A stretch of DNA of 17,504 nucleotides from Chloroflexi bacterium RBG_16_60_22 (GCA_001796935.1 MGNX01000064.1:5973-23476), one strand, 5' to 3'; shown: positions 7,516 through 14,455, numbered from the stretch's first letter. Notes: generated by a model from the letters alone, not told the origin. Program-made: numbers and translations.

Positions 7516-7671
7516 AGCCGGGCGGGGGTTACCCACGTCCTAGTACTAAATTAACAGAATATTTAGATACTTCATCGTGTTGTTTATGGTTTGTTTACAT
7601 CCCCGGCCTTATCATTATGGTTCCAGCGCAGGGAAGACGCTTATCTGCAGGGGAACGCGGACAGGCGTACC

Positions 7672-7678
7672 GGAGGGG
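7672..7678 (+). promoter_or_regulatory. Ribosome binding site that fixes the cyclase start
   Basis: GGAGGGG lies 5 nt before the ATG at 7684. The frame is open further upstream to a TTG at 7591, but that reading has no comparable site and adds 31 residues outside the recognisable protein. Confidence 0.75.
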
Positions 7679-7683
7679 CTGGA

Positions 7684-9567
7684 ATGGTCAAACTGTCCAA
7701 AAGAAAAAGACGGTTCATCGGGGGCCTGCTCACCGCCGCGGGCCTCGGGCTGGTATTTTCTCTATTTGCCAGTTTCAATCTCTTCTACGGCATCAACCTG
7801 CACAGCAGCGATTTCCTCTTCAACGCCCCGAAGGTCGCTCCGGATGCCGCCGATGATAATATCATCGTGGTGGGCATCGACGACCAGAGCCTGGCCCGGC
7901 TGGGCCGCTTCTCTTTGTGGCCGCGCTCCTACCATACGCAGATAGTTAATACGCTGGCCGCGGCCGGGGCGCGGACCATTGTCTTTGATATCCTCTTCTC
8001 CGAGGCGGCCCCCGGCGACGACGAGCTGGCCGCCGCCATCGGGCGGGCGGGCAATGTCATCCTGCCGGTCGCCAGCGCCATTCCCCTGCAACCGAACGCT
8101 ACCGGGGAAACGGCGGCGCCGCTAACCATCATCCGGCCCCTGGAGCTCTTCCGGGCCAACGCCATGGCCCAGGGCCATGCCGGCGTCACCCCGGATAAAG
8201 ACGGTACCGTCCGGCGACTGCCCCTGCTTATCGCCAGCGGCGGGCAAAACGAGCCGGCGCTGTCCCTCGCCGCCGTGACCGGCTACCTCCGCCGCCCGGA
8301 AACACCCAACGCTACGGATGAAAATAACCGTCTCTCCCTGGCGGGTCGCTCGATTCCCCTGGACGGCCGCTACGGCATGCTGGTCAACTACCGCGGCGGC
8401 ACGGCCTCGCCGGGCTATAAAAGCGTCGCCTATGCCGACATCCTCAACAACAACATCAGCCCGGATATCTTCCGGGATAAAATCGTGCTCATCGGCATTA
8501 CCGCCACCGGTTTCGGGGATACCTTCTGGACCCCGATGGGGCGGATTCTGAGCGGCGTGGAGCTGCACGCCACGGCCATTAATACCATCCTGACGGCCGA
8601 TTTCCTCCGGCCGGCGCCCGCTTTCACCACCTTCCTGGCGATAATCATCCTGGCCTTTCTCGCCGGGCTGGCCGTGATACGCCTCCGCGTCCTCTGGGCC
8701 GCCCTGGCGGCTTTATCCCTGGCGATAGTCTATTTCCTCACCGCTTTCTATTTCTTCGACCGCGGCATCATGCTGGACATGCTCTACCCGCCCCTGACCG
8801 TGGTCGGCGCCTTCGCCGGGGTAAGCCTCCATGCCATCGCCTCGGAGCGACTGGAGAAGAGCGAGATAACGCGGACCTTCGGCCGGTACGTCTCCCCCTC
8901 CGTGGCCACCAAGATTCTTGACGCCGTGGACGACGGTAATTTGAAGCTGGGAGGCGAGGAGCGCCAGGTGACCGTGCTCTTCGCCGATGTCCGTAATTTC
9001 ACCGGCATTTCGGAGAAGATTAACCCGCGGGGACTGGTCAGCGTCCTCAACCGGTACCTCTCGGTGATTATCCGGGCCGTCTTCGAGCACGGCGGCATGG
9101 TCAATAAGTTCGGCGGGGACAGCATCATGGCGGTCTGGAACGTGCCGCTGAACTGCCCGGAACATGCCCTGCTGGCCACCCGGGCCGCCTTCAGCGCCCA
9201 GCACGCCCTCCACGACCTCCAGAAAAAGGCCAGGAACCTGCCCAAGATGGAGTTCGGCATCGGCGTCAATACCGGCATGGCGGTCGCCGGCAACATGGGC
9301 TCGGTGGACCGCCTGGAATACTCCGTCATCGGCAACGCGGTGAACACCGCCGCCAGGCTGGCCGCCATCACTCCCGGCCGCAAGGTGTGGGTCGGAGAAG
9401 AGACCTACGAGCTTATCAAGGACAGCGTCAACGCCGCGCCGCTGGCCCCGTTGAGCCTGAGGGGGACGCATACCAAGTTCCTGGCCTATGAAATTATCGG
9501 CTTCCACACCGGCACCCCCGTTAGTCCGGAGACCCTTTTCCCGGAGCTGGTTAAAGGAAAAGTGTAA
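7684..9567 (+). CDS. CHASE2-domain class III adenylate cyclase
   Basis: This is a membrane receptor-cyclase of 627 residues expected to make cAMP from ATP. A basic N-terminus and one membrane helix (about 11-34) lead to an extracytoplasmic CHASE2 sensor (about 45-300; NIIVVGIDDQSLARLG and ARTIVFDILFSE are typical). Three closely spaced membrane helices follow (about 314-395), then a cytoplasmic class III catalytic domain (about 425-600). Metal-binding aspartates are D435 (FADVRNFT) and D479 (KFGGD). The purine-selecting lysine is K475, and the transition-state pair is N554 and R558 (VNTAAR). The position that is Asp in mammalian adenylate cyclases is Ser547 (YSVIGN), as in class IIIb enzymes, some of which respond to bicarbonate. 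The active site looks complete. It is the first gene of a four-gene operon, and the next gene starts 6 nt after its stop. Confidence 0.9.
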   Translation: MVKLSKRKRRFIGGLLTAAGLGLVFSLFASFNLFYGINLHSSDFLFNAPKVAPDAADDNIIVVGIDDQSLARLGRFSLWPRSYHTQIVNTLAAAGARTIVFDILFSEAAPGDDELAAAIGRAGNVILPVASAIPLQPNATGETAAPLTIIRPLELFRANAMAQGHAGVTPDKDGTVRRLPLLIASGGQNEPALSLAAVTGYLRRPETPNATDENNRLSLAGRSIPLDGRYGMLVNYRGGTASPGYKSVAYADILNNNISPDIFRDKIVLIGITATGFGDTFWTPMGRILSGVELHATAINTILTADFLRPAPAFTTFLAIIILAFLAGLAVIRLRVLWAALAALSLAIVYFLTAFYFFDRGIMLDMLYPPLTVVGAFAGVSLHAIASERLEKSEITRTFGRYVSPSVATKILDAVDDGNLKLGGEERQVTVLFADVRNFTGISEKINPRGLVSVLNRYLSVIIRAVFEHGGMVNKFGGDSIMAVWNVPLNCPEHALLATRAAFSAQHALHDLQKKARNLPKMEFGIGVNTGMAVAGNMGSVDRLEYSVIGNAVNTAARLAAITPGRKVWVGEETYELIKDSVNAAPLAPLSLRGTHTKFLAYEIIGFHTGTPVSPETLFPELVKGKV

Positions 9568-9573
9568 CAAATC

Positions 9574-10188
9574 ATGGCGCTCATTGGTAATAAGGTTAGA
9601 GAGGCAAAAACGGCGAAGGCAACCGCCGCCGCGGAGTACGGTCGGGAAGAGACTGTAGAGCTAGTCAAACAGGCCGCCGGCGGGAATTTCACGGCCTTCG
9701 GAGAACTGTACGGGACTTATCTTGACCGGATTTACCGCTACGTTTACTACCAGGTCAACGATAAGATGGCCGCGGAGGACATCACCGAAGATGTGTTCGT
9801 CAAAGCCTGGAAGTCCATCGAGTCCTGTAAAGGAAAGGAAGCCACCTTTTCATCCTGGCTTTACCGCATCGCCCATAACCACCTGATAAACGTTCTCCGC
9901 CGCGAGCAGAGACTCGCCCCGATAGAGAAGGTCGCCTCGGTTGAACTGACCGATTTTATTGAAGAGCTGGAGACCCGGGCGGAATACCGGGAACTGATGG
10001 AAAATATCAACTGTCTGCCCGCGAACCAGAAGCAGGTAATCATCCTGAAGTTTATCGAAGGAATGGAAAACCGGGAAATCGGAACGATAATGGGTAAACG
10101 AGAAGGGGCCGTAAGGGTGCTGCAGATGCGGGCCCTGGCCACTTTGAGAAAGAGAATGGGCAAAGGGAAAGACTATGAACAGGAATAA
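9574..10188 (+). CDS. ECF-family RNA polymerase sigma factor
   Basis: This is an alternative sigma factor of 204 residues with the two-domain ECF layout. Sigma region 2 covers about 37-102 (AFGELYGTYLDRIYRYVYYQ, then EDITEDVFVKAWKSI), with a WLYRIAHNHLIN segment after it. Region 4 covers about 145-198, with a helix-turn-helix around EGMENREIGTIMGKREGAVR. About 25 polar residues precede region 2, a little longer than usual. The start ATG at 9574 lies 6 nt after the cyclase stop, and its nearest purine run (9554-9559) is 14 nt away, so coupling to cyclase translation is likely. The last 14 bases overlap the FecR-domain gene, whose product is the probable anti-sigma partner. The target promoters cannot be predicted from this window. 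Confidence 0.88.
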   Translation: MALIGNKVREAKTAKATAAAEYGREETVELVKQAAGGNFTAFGELYGTYLDRIYRYVYYQVNDKMAAEDITEDVFVKAWKSIESCKGKEATFSSWLYRIAHNHLINVLRREQRLAPIEKVASVELTDFIEELETRAEYRELMENINCLPANQKQVIILKFIEGMENREIGTIMGKREGAVRVLQMRALATLRKRMGKGKDYEQE

Positions 10189-12247
10189 AATAGCCGGGGC
10201 GCTGGATGCGTGCCTGGCCAGGATAAACCGGGGCGAGGCCATGGCGGCCTGCCTGCCGGATTACGCCGGAGTGCGTGAGGAGCTGGAGCCCCTGCTGGCC
10301 ACCGCCCTTTCCCTGTCTTCCCTGCGGCCGGTCAGCCCCGCGGACGATTTCAGAAGGGCCGCCCGGGGTCGCCTCATGGCCCGGCTGCAACGCGAGGCAT
10401 ACCGGGTGAAAACCGTCGAGCTGGAGCAAAGCCTGTCTCCGCTCGATGACCTGGCCGCCGCCGCCCGGAGGTTCTGGCAGGCCGTGGCCTTGGCCAGGAA
10501 AGTGGCCGCGCCGGTGGCACTCGGCGTGGTCCTGGCTGTTGTCACCCTGTTCAGTGCTTCCAACTTTATCGCGCCGTCGCCCACGCTGGCCTCCGGGGCT
10601 ACCCTGAGCATTCTCAGCGGCAGCGTCGAGGTACAGGTCCCGGCGTCCCAAGGACTGGCGCGGGGCAGCGACGGCATGACCCTCGACATCGGCACCCGGA
10701 TAAAGACGGCCGCGGACTCCCATGCCCTGCTGACGTTCTTCGACGGCAGCACCCTCAAGCTGGAGCCCGGCACCGATATTGAAATTCAAAAGCTGGAGAC
10801 CGGCGAGGCGGAAGCCGTGACCATCGTCCTCAAGCAGTGGGCGGGCAAGACCTGGAGCCGCGTCGTCAAGATGGCCGATGCCGGCTCGCACTATGAGATA
10901 GATACCCCCACCGCCAGCGCCATTGTGCGCGGCACGCTTTTCGCCACCGAGGTCGAGGAAGACGGCGCGACGACCGTCGCCACCACGCAGGGGCTGGTCA
11001 GCGTCATCGGCCAGGGCGAGGAGGTCTTGATACCGGCCAGCCGGCAGACGAGAGTGGCCGCCGGGGCGAGCCCCTCCGGGCCGGAGGCATCGCCCGCCCC
11101 CGCTGCGGAAATTACCATTACTATCGACCGCGCGGCGGTTGGCTCGCTCACCGACCCCACCGGTGCCAGCACCGGCTCGCTGCCCACCGGCCGGGCGTTC
11201 AACCAGATAGCCGGCTCGCAATCGGAATCTTCAGCCGATGACACCCAGGTGATTCGCCTCCCGCAGCTCACCAGCGGCGAATACACGCTGGCCATGCGCT
11301 TCGTCGCCGACGGCACCGTCCGCTTTAAGATTCAGGGCCAGTCCGGCGGCGAGACGGCTTTCCGGTACGCCGGCGCTTACCAGGGCCAGAGTGACAGCGG
11401 CTGGCTGCTGCGGTTCAGCCTCCGGGTGGAAAACGGCCTGATTACGGGCCACCAGCTAAGCAACGTAGAGCCGCTCGGGGATACGGCGCCGGAAAAAATC
11501 GTCAAGACCCAATCCGTGAAAAATTCAGCCGCGCCCGCCGTACCGACCGCCCGGGATGAAAAGGGCCGGCCGGCCGGCAACGATGAGAATAATAAGGAGA
11601 ATAACGGCAACGGCCAGGGCCAGGCCGGCGCCCCGGGCCAGGACAGGATGGAAAATCAGGGCAACTCCCTGACTCCGAGCGCCCCGGGCCAGGCCGGCGC
11701 CCCCGGTCAGAACAAGACCGAGGTGCAAGCTGAAGCCGTGAACACGGACATCTCACCGGATAAAGTCCCTGCGGACAACCGTGATGAAATACCGGGCCAG
11801 GCCAGGGCTGACGAAGCGGCCGAGCCGACCGTTCCGGGCAACGATAAGTCACCGGCCAGCGCCGATGCCCCCGGCCAGGAGAAGGCGCAGGTCCAAGAGA
11901 AAGGCAACAGTGGCCAGGAACAGGGTAATAACGGCCAGGATAAAGGCAACAACGGCCAGGGCCAGGGCAACGCCAGGGCCCAGAGCGACACCCAGGGCTA
12001 TACCCCCGCCCAGGCAGCCGGCCTTCCTCCGGCGCCCGCGGCTGAAACACCGCCCGCCGCGCCACAGCCCGTTGAAGAACCACAGCCCGTGGCCGTGGAC
12101 GAACCGGTGCCGGTGATTGAACCGGAACCGGTCGTCGTGCCGGAACCCGTTGATGAACCGGCTGCGGACGAGGAGCCGGTCGTGGCACCGGACCCGGATG
12201 ACCCGACCAACAACAAGAACAAAGACAAAGTTAAGGACAAGGCCTGA
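10175..12247 (+). CDS. FecR-domain transmembrane protein, probable anti-sigma regulator with a long disordered tail
   Basis: This is a single-pass membrane protein of 690 residues. The cytoplasmic part (1-109) opens with LDACLARINRGEAMAACLPDY, a helical segment seen next to ECF sigma genes in Chloroflexota; it has no zinc-binding His-Cys-Cys motif. One membrane helix lies at about 110-132. Outside the membrane is a FecR domain (about 143-290; GTRIKTAADSHALLTFFDG and ASAIVRGTLFATEV). A second beta-rich segment at about 305-440 contains GEYTLAMRFVADGTVRFKI. From about 445 the chain is low-complexity: Gly/Gln/Asn-rich repeats with APGQ units, then a Pro/Glu/Val-rich stretch, ending in a Lys/Asp-rich tail. 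AAAGGG lies about 8 nt before the ATG, inside the sigma gene, so the two are translationally coupled. Anti-sigma function is inferred from this pairing. Classical FecR works with a TonB receptor, none of which is seen here. Confidence 0.75.
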   Translation: MNRNKIAGALDACLARINRGEAMAACLPDYAGVREELEPLLATALSLSSLRPVSPADDFRRAARGRLMARLQREAYRVKTVELEQSLSPLDDLAAAARRFWQAVALARKVAAPVALGVVLAVVTLFSASNFIAPSPTLASGATLSILSGSVEVQVPASQGLARGSDGMTLDIGTRIKTAADSHALLTFFDGSTLKLEPGTDIEIQKLETGEAEAVTIVLKQWAGKTWSRVVKMADAGSHYEIDTPTASAIVRGTLFATEVEEDGATTVATTQGLVSVIGQGEEVLIPASRQTRVAAGASPSGPEASPAPAAEITITIDRAAVGSLTDPTGASTGSLPTGRAFNQIAGSQSESSADDTQVIRLPQLTSGEYTLAMRFVADGTVRFKIQGQSGGETAFRYAGAYQGQSDSGWLLRFSLRVENGLITGHQLSNVEPLGDTAPEKIVKTQSVKNSAAPAVPTARDEKGRPAGNDENNKENNGNGQGQAGAPGQDRMENQGNSLTPSAPGQAGAPGQNKTEVQAEAVNTDISPDKVPADNRDEIPGQARADEAAEPTVPGNDKSPASADAPGQEKAQVQEKGNSGQEQGNNGQDKGNNGQGQGNARAQSDTQGYTPAQAAGLPPAPAAETPPAAPQPVEEPQPVAVDEPVPVIEPEPVVVPEPVDEPAADEEPVVAPDPDDPTNNKNKDKVKDKA
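11617..11710 (+). repeat. Short tandemly placed coding repeat in the FecR-domain tail
   Basis: A unit of about 24 bp encoding GQAGAPGQ occurs at 11617-11641 and again at 11687-11710, differing at few bases. Related QGN/GQ-rich units continue to about 11980. The pattern is typical of a tail that grows and shrinks by slippage. Confidence 0.7.
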
Positions 12248-12264
12248 CCGGCCGGAGGTTAAGG

Positions 12265-13434
12265 TTGAGGGAAATGGCCGTACATGACATCGAGGAACTG
12301 GACCTGATTGGCGAGCTCGGCGGCCTGGCCGACCTGGAGAATAACCCCAGGCTGGCCCTGGTTTATGAGGTCAGCCGGAGAGCGGGTTCGGAGTCCCGCA
12401 TGACGGAGCTGCTGGAGCAGGTCATCAGGATGACCCAGCAGACCCTCAACGCCCAGGCGTCCTCCGTGCTCCTGACCGGCGATGATGAACAGGAGCTCTT
12501 CTTCGAGGTGGCCGAGGGGCCGGTCAGCAAGGCCCTCAAGCGCGTCAAGGTCAGCTCCGATAGCGGTGTCGCCGGGCAGGTGGTCCGCACCGGGAAGCCC
12601 CTGGTGGTCAACGACGTCAGCCAAAGCGCCCATTTCGACCGCACCGTAGATGCCGTCACCGGCTTTACCACCGCGTCTTTAATCTGCGCCCCCATGGTGG
12701 TGCATCACCGGACGGTCGGCGTTATCGAGGTGCTCAACAAACTGGACGGCAGTCCCTTCTCACGGCAGGACCTGGAGGCCGTCGTCTCCGTAGCCACCAC
12801 GGCCGCCATGGCCATTGAGAACACCCGGCTCCACCAGACAGTGCTGGATGCCTACAAGGCTACCATCGCTACCCTCGCCGAGGCCATCGATGCCAAAGAC
12901 CCCTATACCCACGGGCATTCCCAGCGTGTGATGGAATACGCCTTAATCGGGGGGAGGTCACTCTCCCTGACCACCCGCGAGATGGAAGACCTGGAATACG
13001 CCGGCATCCTCCACGACGTCGGCAAGATAGCCATCGATTCCCAGATACTGAACAAGCCGGACAAGCTGACCCCGGCGGAATGGGAAATCATCCGCCAGCA
13101 CCCGGGTGTCGGCGCCGCCCTGCTGAAGAAAATCCCCTTCCTGGAGAGGGCCAGCGACCTTGTCCTCTATCACCACGAGAGGTATGACGGCGAAGGCTAT
13201 CCCTGCGGACTGAGGGGCGAAGATATCCCGGTGGGCTCACGGATTCTCGCCGTCGCCGATGCCTTCGATACGATGACGACCGACCGGGCTTACCGTCCCG
13301 CCCTGACCTTCGACTACACTGTCGGCGAGCTTTACGCCTGCGCCGGCTCGCAGTTCTGCCCCATGGCCGTGGAGGCCTTCCTTTCCGGCCTCCAGGCCCA
13401 CACGACGCACTCGCGCCACTTTTCCGCGCTGTAA
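12265..13434 (+). CDS. GAF-HD-GYP protein, probable cyclic-di-GMP phosphodiesterase
   Basis: This is a cytoplasmic protein of 389 residues. A GAF sensor domain (about 35-195) is followed by an HD-GYP domain (about 205-385). HD-GYP hallmarks are intact: H250-D251 (ILHDVGKIAI), H303-H304-E305, and D308-G-E-G-Y-P313 followed by CGL. Enzymes of this type hydrolyse cyclic di-GMP. The GAF domain holds N158-K159, F165 and D169, with E171 nearby, close to the NKFDE motif of cyclic-nucleotide-binding GAF domains in phosphodiesterases and cyanobacterial cyclases. The start may be TTG 12265, 6 nt after GGAGG (12254-12258), or ATG 12274, whose best site is AAGG at 9 nt; the difference is three residues. 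It is the last gene of the cyclase operon, 17 nt after the FecR-domain gene. Confidence 0.88.
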   Translation: MREMAVHDIEELDLIGELGGLADLENNPRLALVYEVSRRAGSESRMTELLEQVIRMTQQTLNAQASSVLLTGDDEQELFFEVAEGPVSKALKRVKVSSDSGVAGQVVRTGKPLVVNDVSQSAHFDRTVDAVTGFTTASLICAPMVVHHRTVGVIEVLNKLDGSPFSRQDLEAVVSVATTAAMAIENTRLHQTVLDAYKATIATLAEAIDAKDPYTHGHSQRVMEYALIGGRSLSLTTREMEDLEYAGILHDVGKIAIDSQILNKPDKLTPAEWEIIRQHPGVGAALLKKIPFLERASDLVLYHHERYDGEGYPCGLRGEDIPVGSRILAVADAFDTMTTDRAYRPALTFDYTVGELYACAGSQFCPMAVEAFLSGLQAHTTHSRHFSAL

Positions 13435-13481
13435 GAGCCGGTCGGGGGTCGCGAAGCCCCGGATACCCAAGTTGTCGCTTT

Positions 13482-13586
13482 GCCCTAATAGTACTTCACC
13501 CATGTCATCCTGAGCGCAGCGAAGGGTCCAGGGGCGGCGGGGACTATTTCGTCACTTCGTTCCACAGAATGACATTTGGGGCCAAG
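13482..13586. repeat. Hairpin repeat copy 2 (MITE/REP-like)
   Basis: This is the second copy of the element at 7411-7515, in the same orientation, with its core at 13502-13575. The left terminus is ATGTCATCCTGAG. The right terminus carries a change (CCACAG instead of CCTCAG) that breaks one pair of the terminal stem. A CTTTGCCCTAA sequence just outside the left end and TTGGGGCCAAG on the right extend the inverted repeat. Confidence 0.85.
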
Positions 13587-13600
13587 CTCCTGTGCCGCCA

Positions 13601-13618
13601 TGTGATATAAAAGTCACA
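13601..13618. promoter_or_regulatory. CRP-like palindrome TGTGA-N8-TCACA
   Basis: Perfect half-sites TGTGA (13601-13605) and TCACA (13614-13618) flank an 8-bp AT-rich spacer. The canonical E. coli CRP site has a 6-bp spacer, so this is a non-canonical member if it is a CRP/FNR-family site at all. Its centre lies about 42.5 bp before the predicted start of the downstream RNA, the position of class II activator sites. Confidence 0.45.
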
Positions 13619-13639
13619 GACTCAGGCCGGCTTTGGAGC

Positions 13640-13645
13640 TATAAT
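13640..13645 (+). promoter_or_regulatory. -10 box of the small RNA promoter
   Basis: TATAAT matches the consensus perfectly. No hexamer resembling TTGACA lies 16-18 bp upstream, so the promoter probably needs an activator, for which the palindrome at 13601-13618 is placed suitably. The predicted start is near 13652. Confidence 0.6.
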
Positions 13646-13651
13646 AATACG

Positions 13652-13850
13652 ATAAGAAAGAAAAGGGGTGATGCACCGATTAAGGACGAAGGATTGACGG
13701 AAGGTTCCCGAGCTCCTCGTCAAGCGTAATAAGGCCCGGAATAAATCGGGCGATTTGGCGAAGTCAACCAGACGGGAGGAGTAGTGGAACGAATCAAGGG
13801 GCGGACGCTCTGAAGGCCGGGGGGCCGAAGAGGTCCGCTCCTTTATTTTT
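13652..13850 (+). ncRNA. Candidate structured non-coding RNA of about 199 nt, family not recognised
   Basis: The transcript is bounded by a perfect -10 box and a strong intrinsic terminator, and it lies in a gene-free stretch. Visible helices are GGUG/CACC at 13667-13677, GCCCG/CGGGC at 13734-13751, GGAUUGAC (13691-13698) with GUCAACC (13763-13769), and CUCCUCGUC (13713-13721) with GACGGGAG (13771-13778). The last two pairings interleave, so they form either a pseudoknot or two alternative folds. I do not recognise it as 6S RNA, SRP RNA, tmRNA, RNase P RNA, a T-box or a common riboswitch. It may be a free small RNA or the leader/attenuator of the molybdenum hydroxylase operon. That operon has its own promoter after the terminator, which favours the first reading. 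Both ends are predictions. Confidence 0.6.
13798..13850 (+). terminator. Strong Rho-independent terminator
   Basis: The stem GGGGCGGAC (13798-13806) pairs with GTCCGCTCC (13833-13841) over nine base pairs including one G-U. It continues inward with CTCT/AGAG and GGCC/GGCC around a GGGG loop. The T tract TTTATTTTT follows at once (13842-13850). It is the clearest terminator in the window. Confidence 0.92.
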
Positions 13851-13868
13851 CATTACTGCGCGCCATCA

Positions 13869-13898
13869 TTTACAACCCTTCAGTTTAAATTGTAATAT
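13869..13898 (+). promoter_or_regulatory. Promoter of the molybdenum hydroxylase operon
   Basis: TTTACA (13869-13874) and TAATAT (13893-13898) are separated by 18 bp in a locally AT-rich stretch just after the terminator. A start near 13905 would give a leader of about 50 nt before the ATG at 13955. Confidence 0.6.
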
Positions 13899-13938
13899 TA
13901 TTTAGCTGAAAATTTCCGGCCACCTTGAGCAGTGCCGG

Positions 13939-13946
13939 AAAGGGGG
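13939..13946 (+). promoter_or_regulatory. Ribosome binding site that fixes the start of the 2Fe-2S subunit
   Basis: A run AAAGGGGG ends 8 nt before the ATG at 13955. The frame is open upstream to a TTG at 13925, but nothing supports that start. Confidence 0.75.
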
Positions 13947-13954
13947 TTAATCAC

Positions 13955-14455
13955 ATGATGCCGCAAACCGCAAATGAAGCTCTGGCAACGGAAGAAGTCA
14001 TCAACCTGATTGTCAACGGTGACGCTTACCGGCTGACCGTCCCGTCCCACGCCATGCTCGACCACGTCCTGCGTGAAGAGCTCGGCCTGACCGGTACCAA
14101 GGAGTTCTGCGGCCAGGGGGCCTGCGGCGCCTGCGCCGTCATCATGGACGGCCGGGCGGTCCTCTCCTGCATGACCCTGGCCGTCGAGTGCCACAACCGG
14201 TCGGTGGAGACCATCGAGGGCATCGCCCGGGCCAACCATCCCCTGATTGAAGCCTACGTGAAACACCACTGTATGCAGTGCGGGTTCTGCACGCCCGGTT
14301 TCGTCGTCACCGCCAAGGCCCTGCTGGACCGCAACCCCGACCCCACCGATGACGAAATCAGGGAAGCCCTGGTGGGCAACCTGTGCCGGTGCGGGACCTA
14401 TCCCCAGCACATCAAGGCGGTCAGGGAAGCCGCCCGGAAACTGCGCGGAGGGTAA
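13955..14455 (+). CDS. 2Fe-2S subunit of a molybdenum hydroxylase (xanthine dehydrogenase/CoxS family)
   Basis: This is the electron-transfer subunit of 166 residues, the usual size of CoxS/HcrC-type small subunits. The N-terminal plant-type ferredoxin domain carries the first cluster motif, CGQGACGAC followed by the cysteine in LSCMTLA. The C-terminal helical domain carries the second: CMQCGFC and LCRCGTYPQ. All eight cluster cysteines are present. The subunit passes electrons between the molybdenum site of the large subunit and the FAD subunit. ATG 13955 is followed directly by a second ATG at 13958; either could be used. Its stop codon overlaps an ATG at 14455, indicating coupling to the large-subunit gene. 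The substrate cannot be told from this subunit. Confidence 0.93.
   Translation: MMPQTANEALATEEVINLIVNGDAYRLTVPSHAMLDHVLREELGLTGTKEFCGQGACGACAVIMDGRAVLSCMTLAVECHNRSVETIEGIARANHPLIEAYVKHHCMQCGFCTPGFVVTAKALLDRNPDPTDDEIREALVGNLCRCGTYPQHIKAVREAARKLRGG
14447..14452 (+). promoter_or_regulatory. Ribosome binding site for the molybdopterin subunit
   Basis: GGAGGG is 8 nt before the ATG at 14461 and only 2 nt before another in-frame ATG at 14455, so 14461 is the better start. Confidence 0.65.

Larger units (their letters stand above)
7355..7683. other. Intergenic region between phoU and the signalling operon
   Basis: These 329 bp hold no gene that can be supported. They contain a 5-bp GC hairpin without a T tract (7383-7400), the first copy of the hairpin repeat (7411-7515), and an AT-richer stretch (about 7541-7620) that is the likely promoter region of the cyclase operon. 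No pair of -35/-10 boxes there is convincing. Confidence 0.6.

Noticed and set aside
7551..7567. Pho box before the cyclase operon
   Set aside because: TTAACA and an imperfect TTTAGA are 11 bp apart, but there are only two units and one is poor. No matching core promoter is visible.
7411..13586. Insertion sequence or composite transposon
   Set aside because: No transposase, integrase or target duplication is visible. The flanking repeats are short and non-coding, so only a MITE/REP-like label is supported.
13652..13850. T-box, THF, TPP or fluoride riboswitch
   Set aside because: Short resemblances (GGAGGAGTAG, a terminal CCGCTCC, GGGGTGATG) exist, but the conserved cores, such as the T-box GGTGGNACCGCG, are absent.
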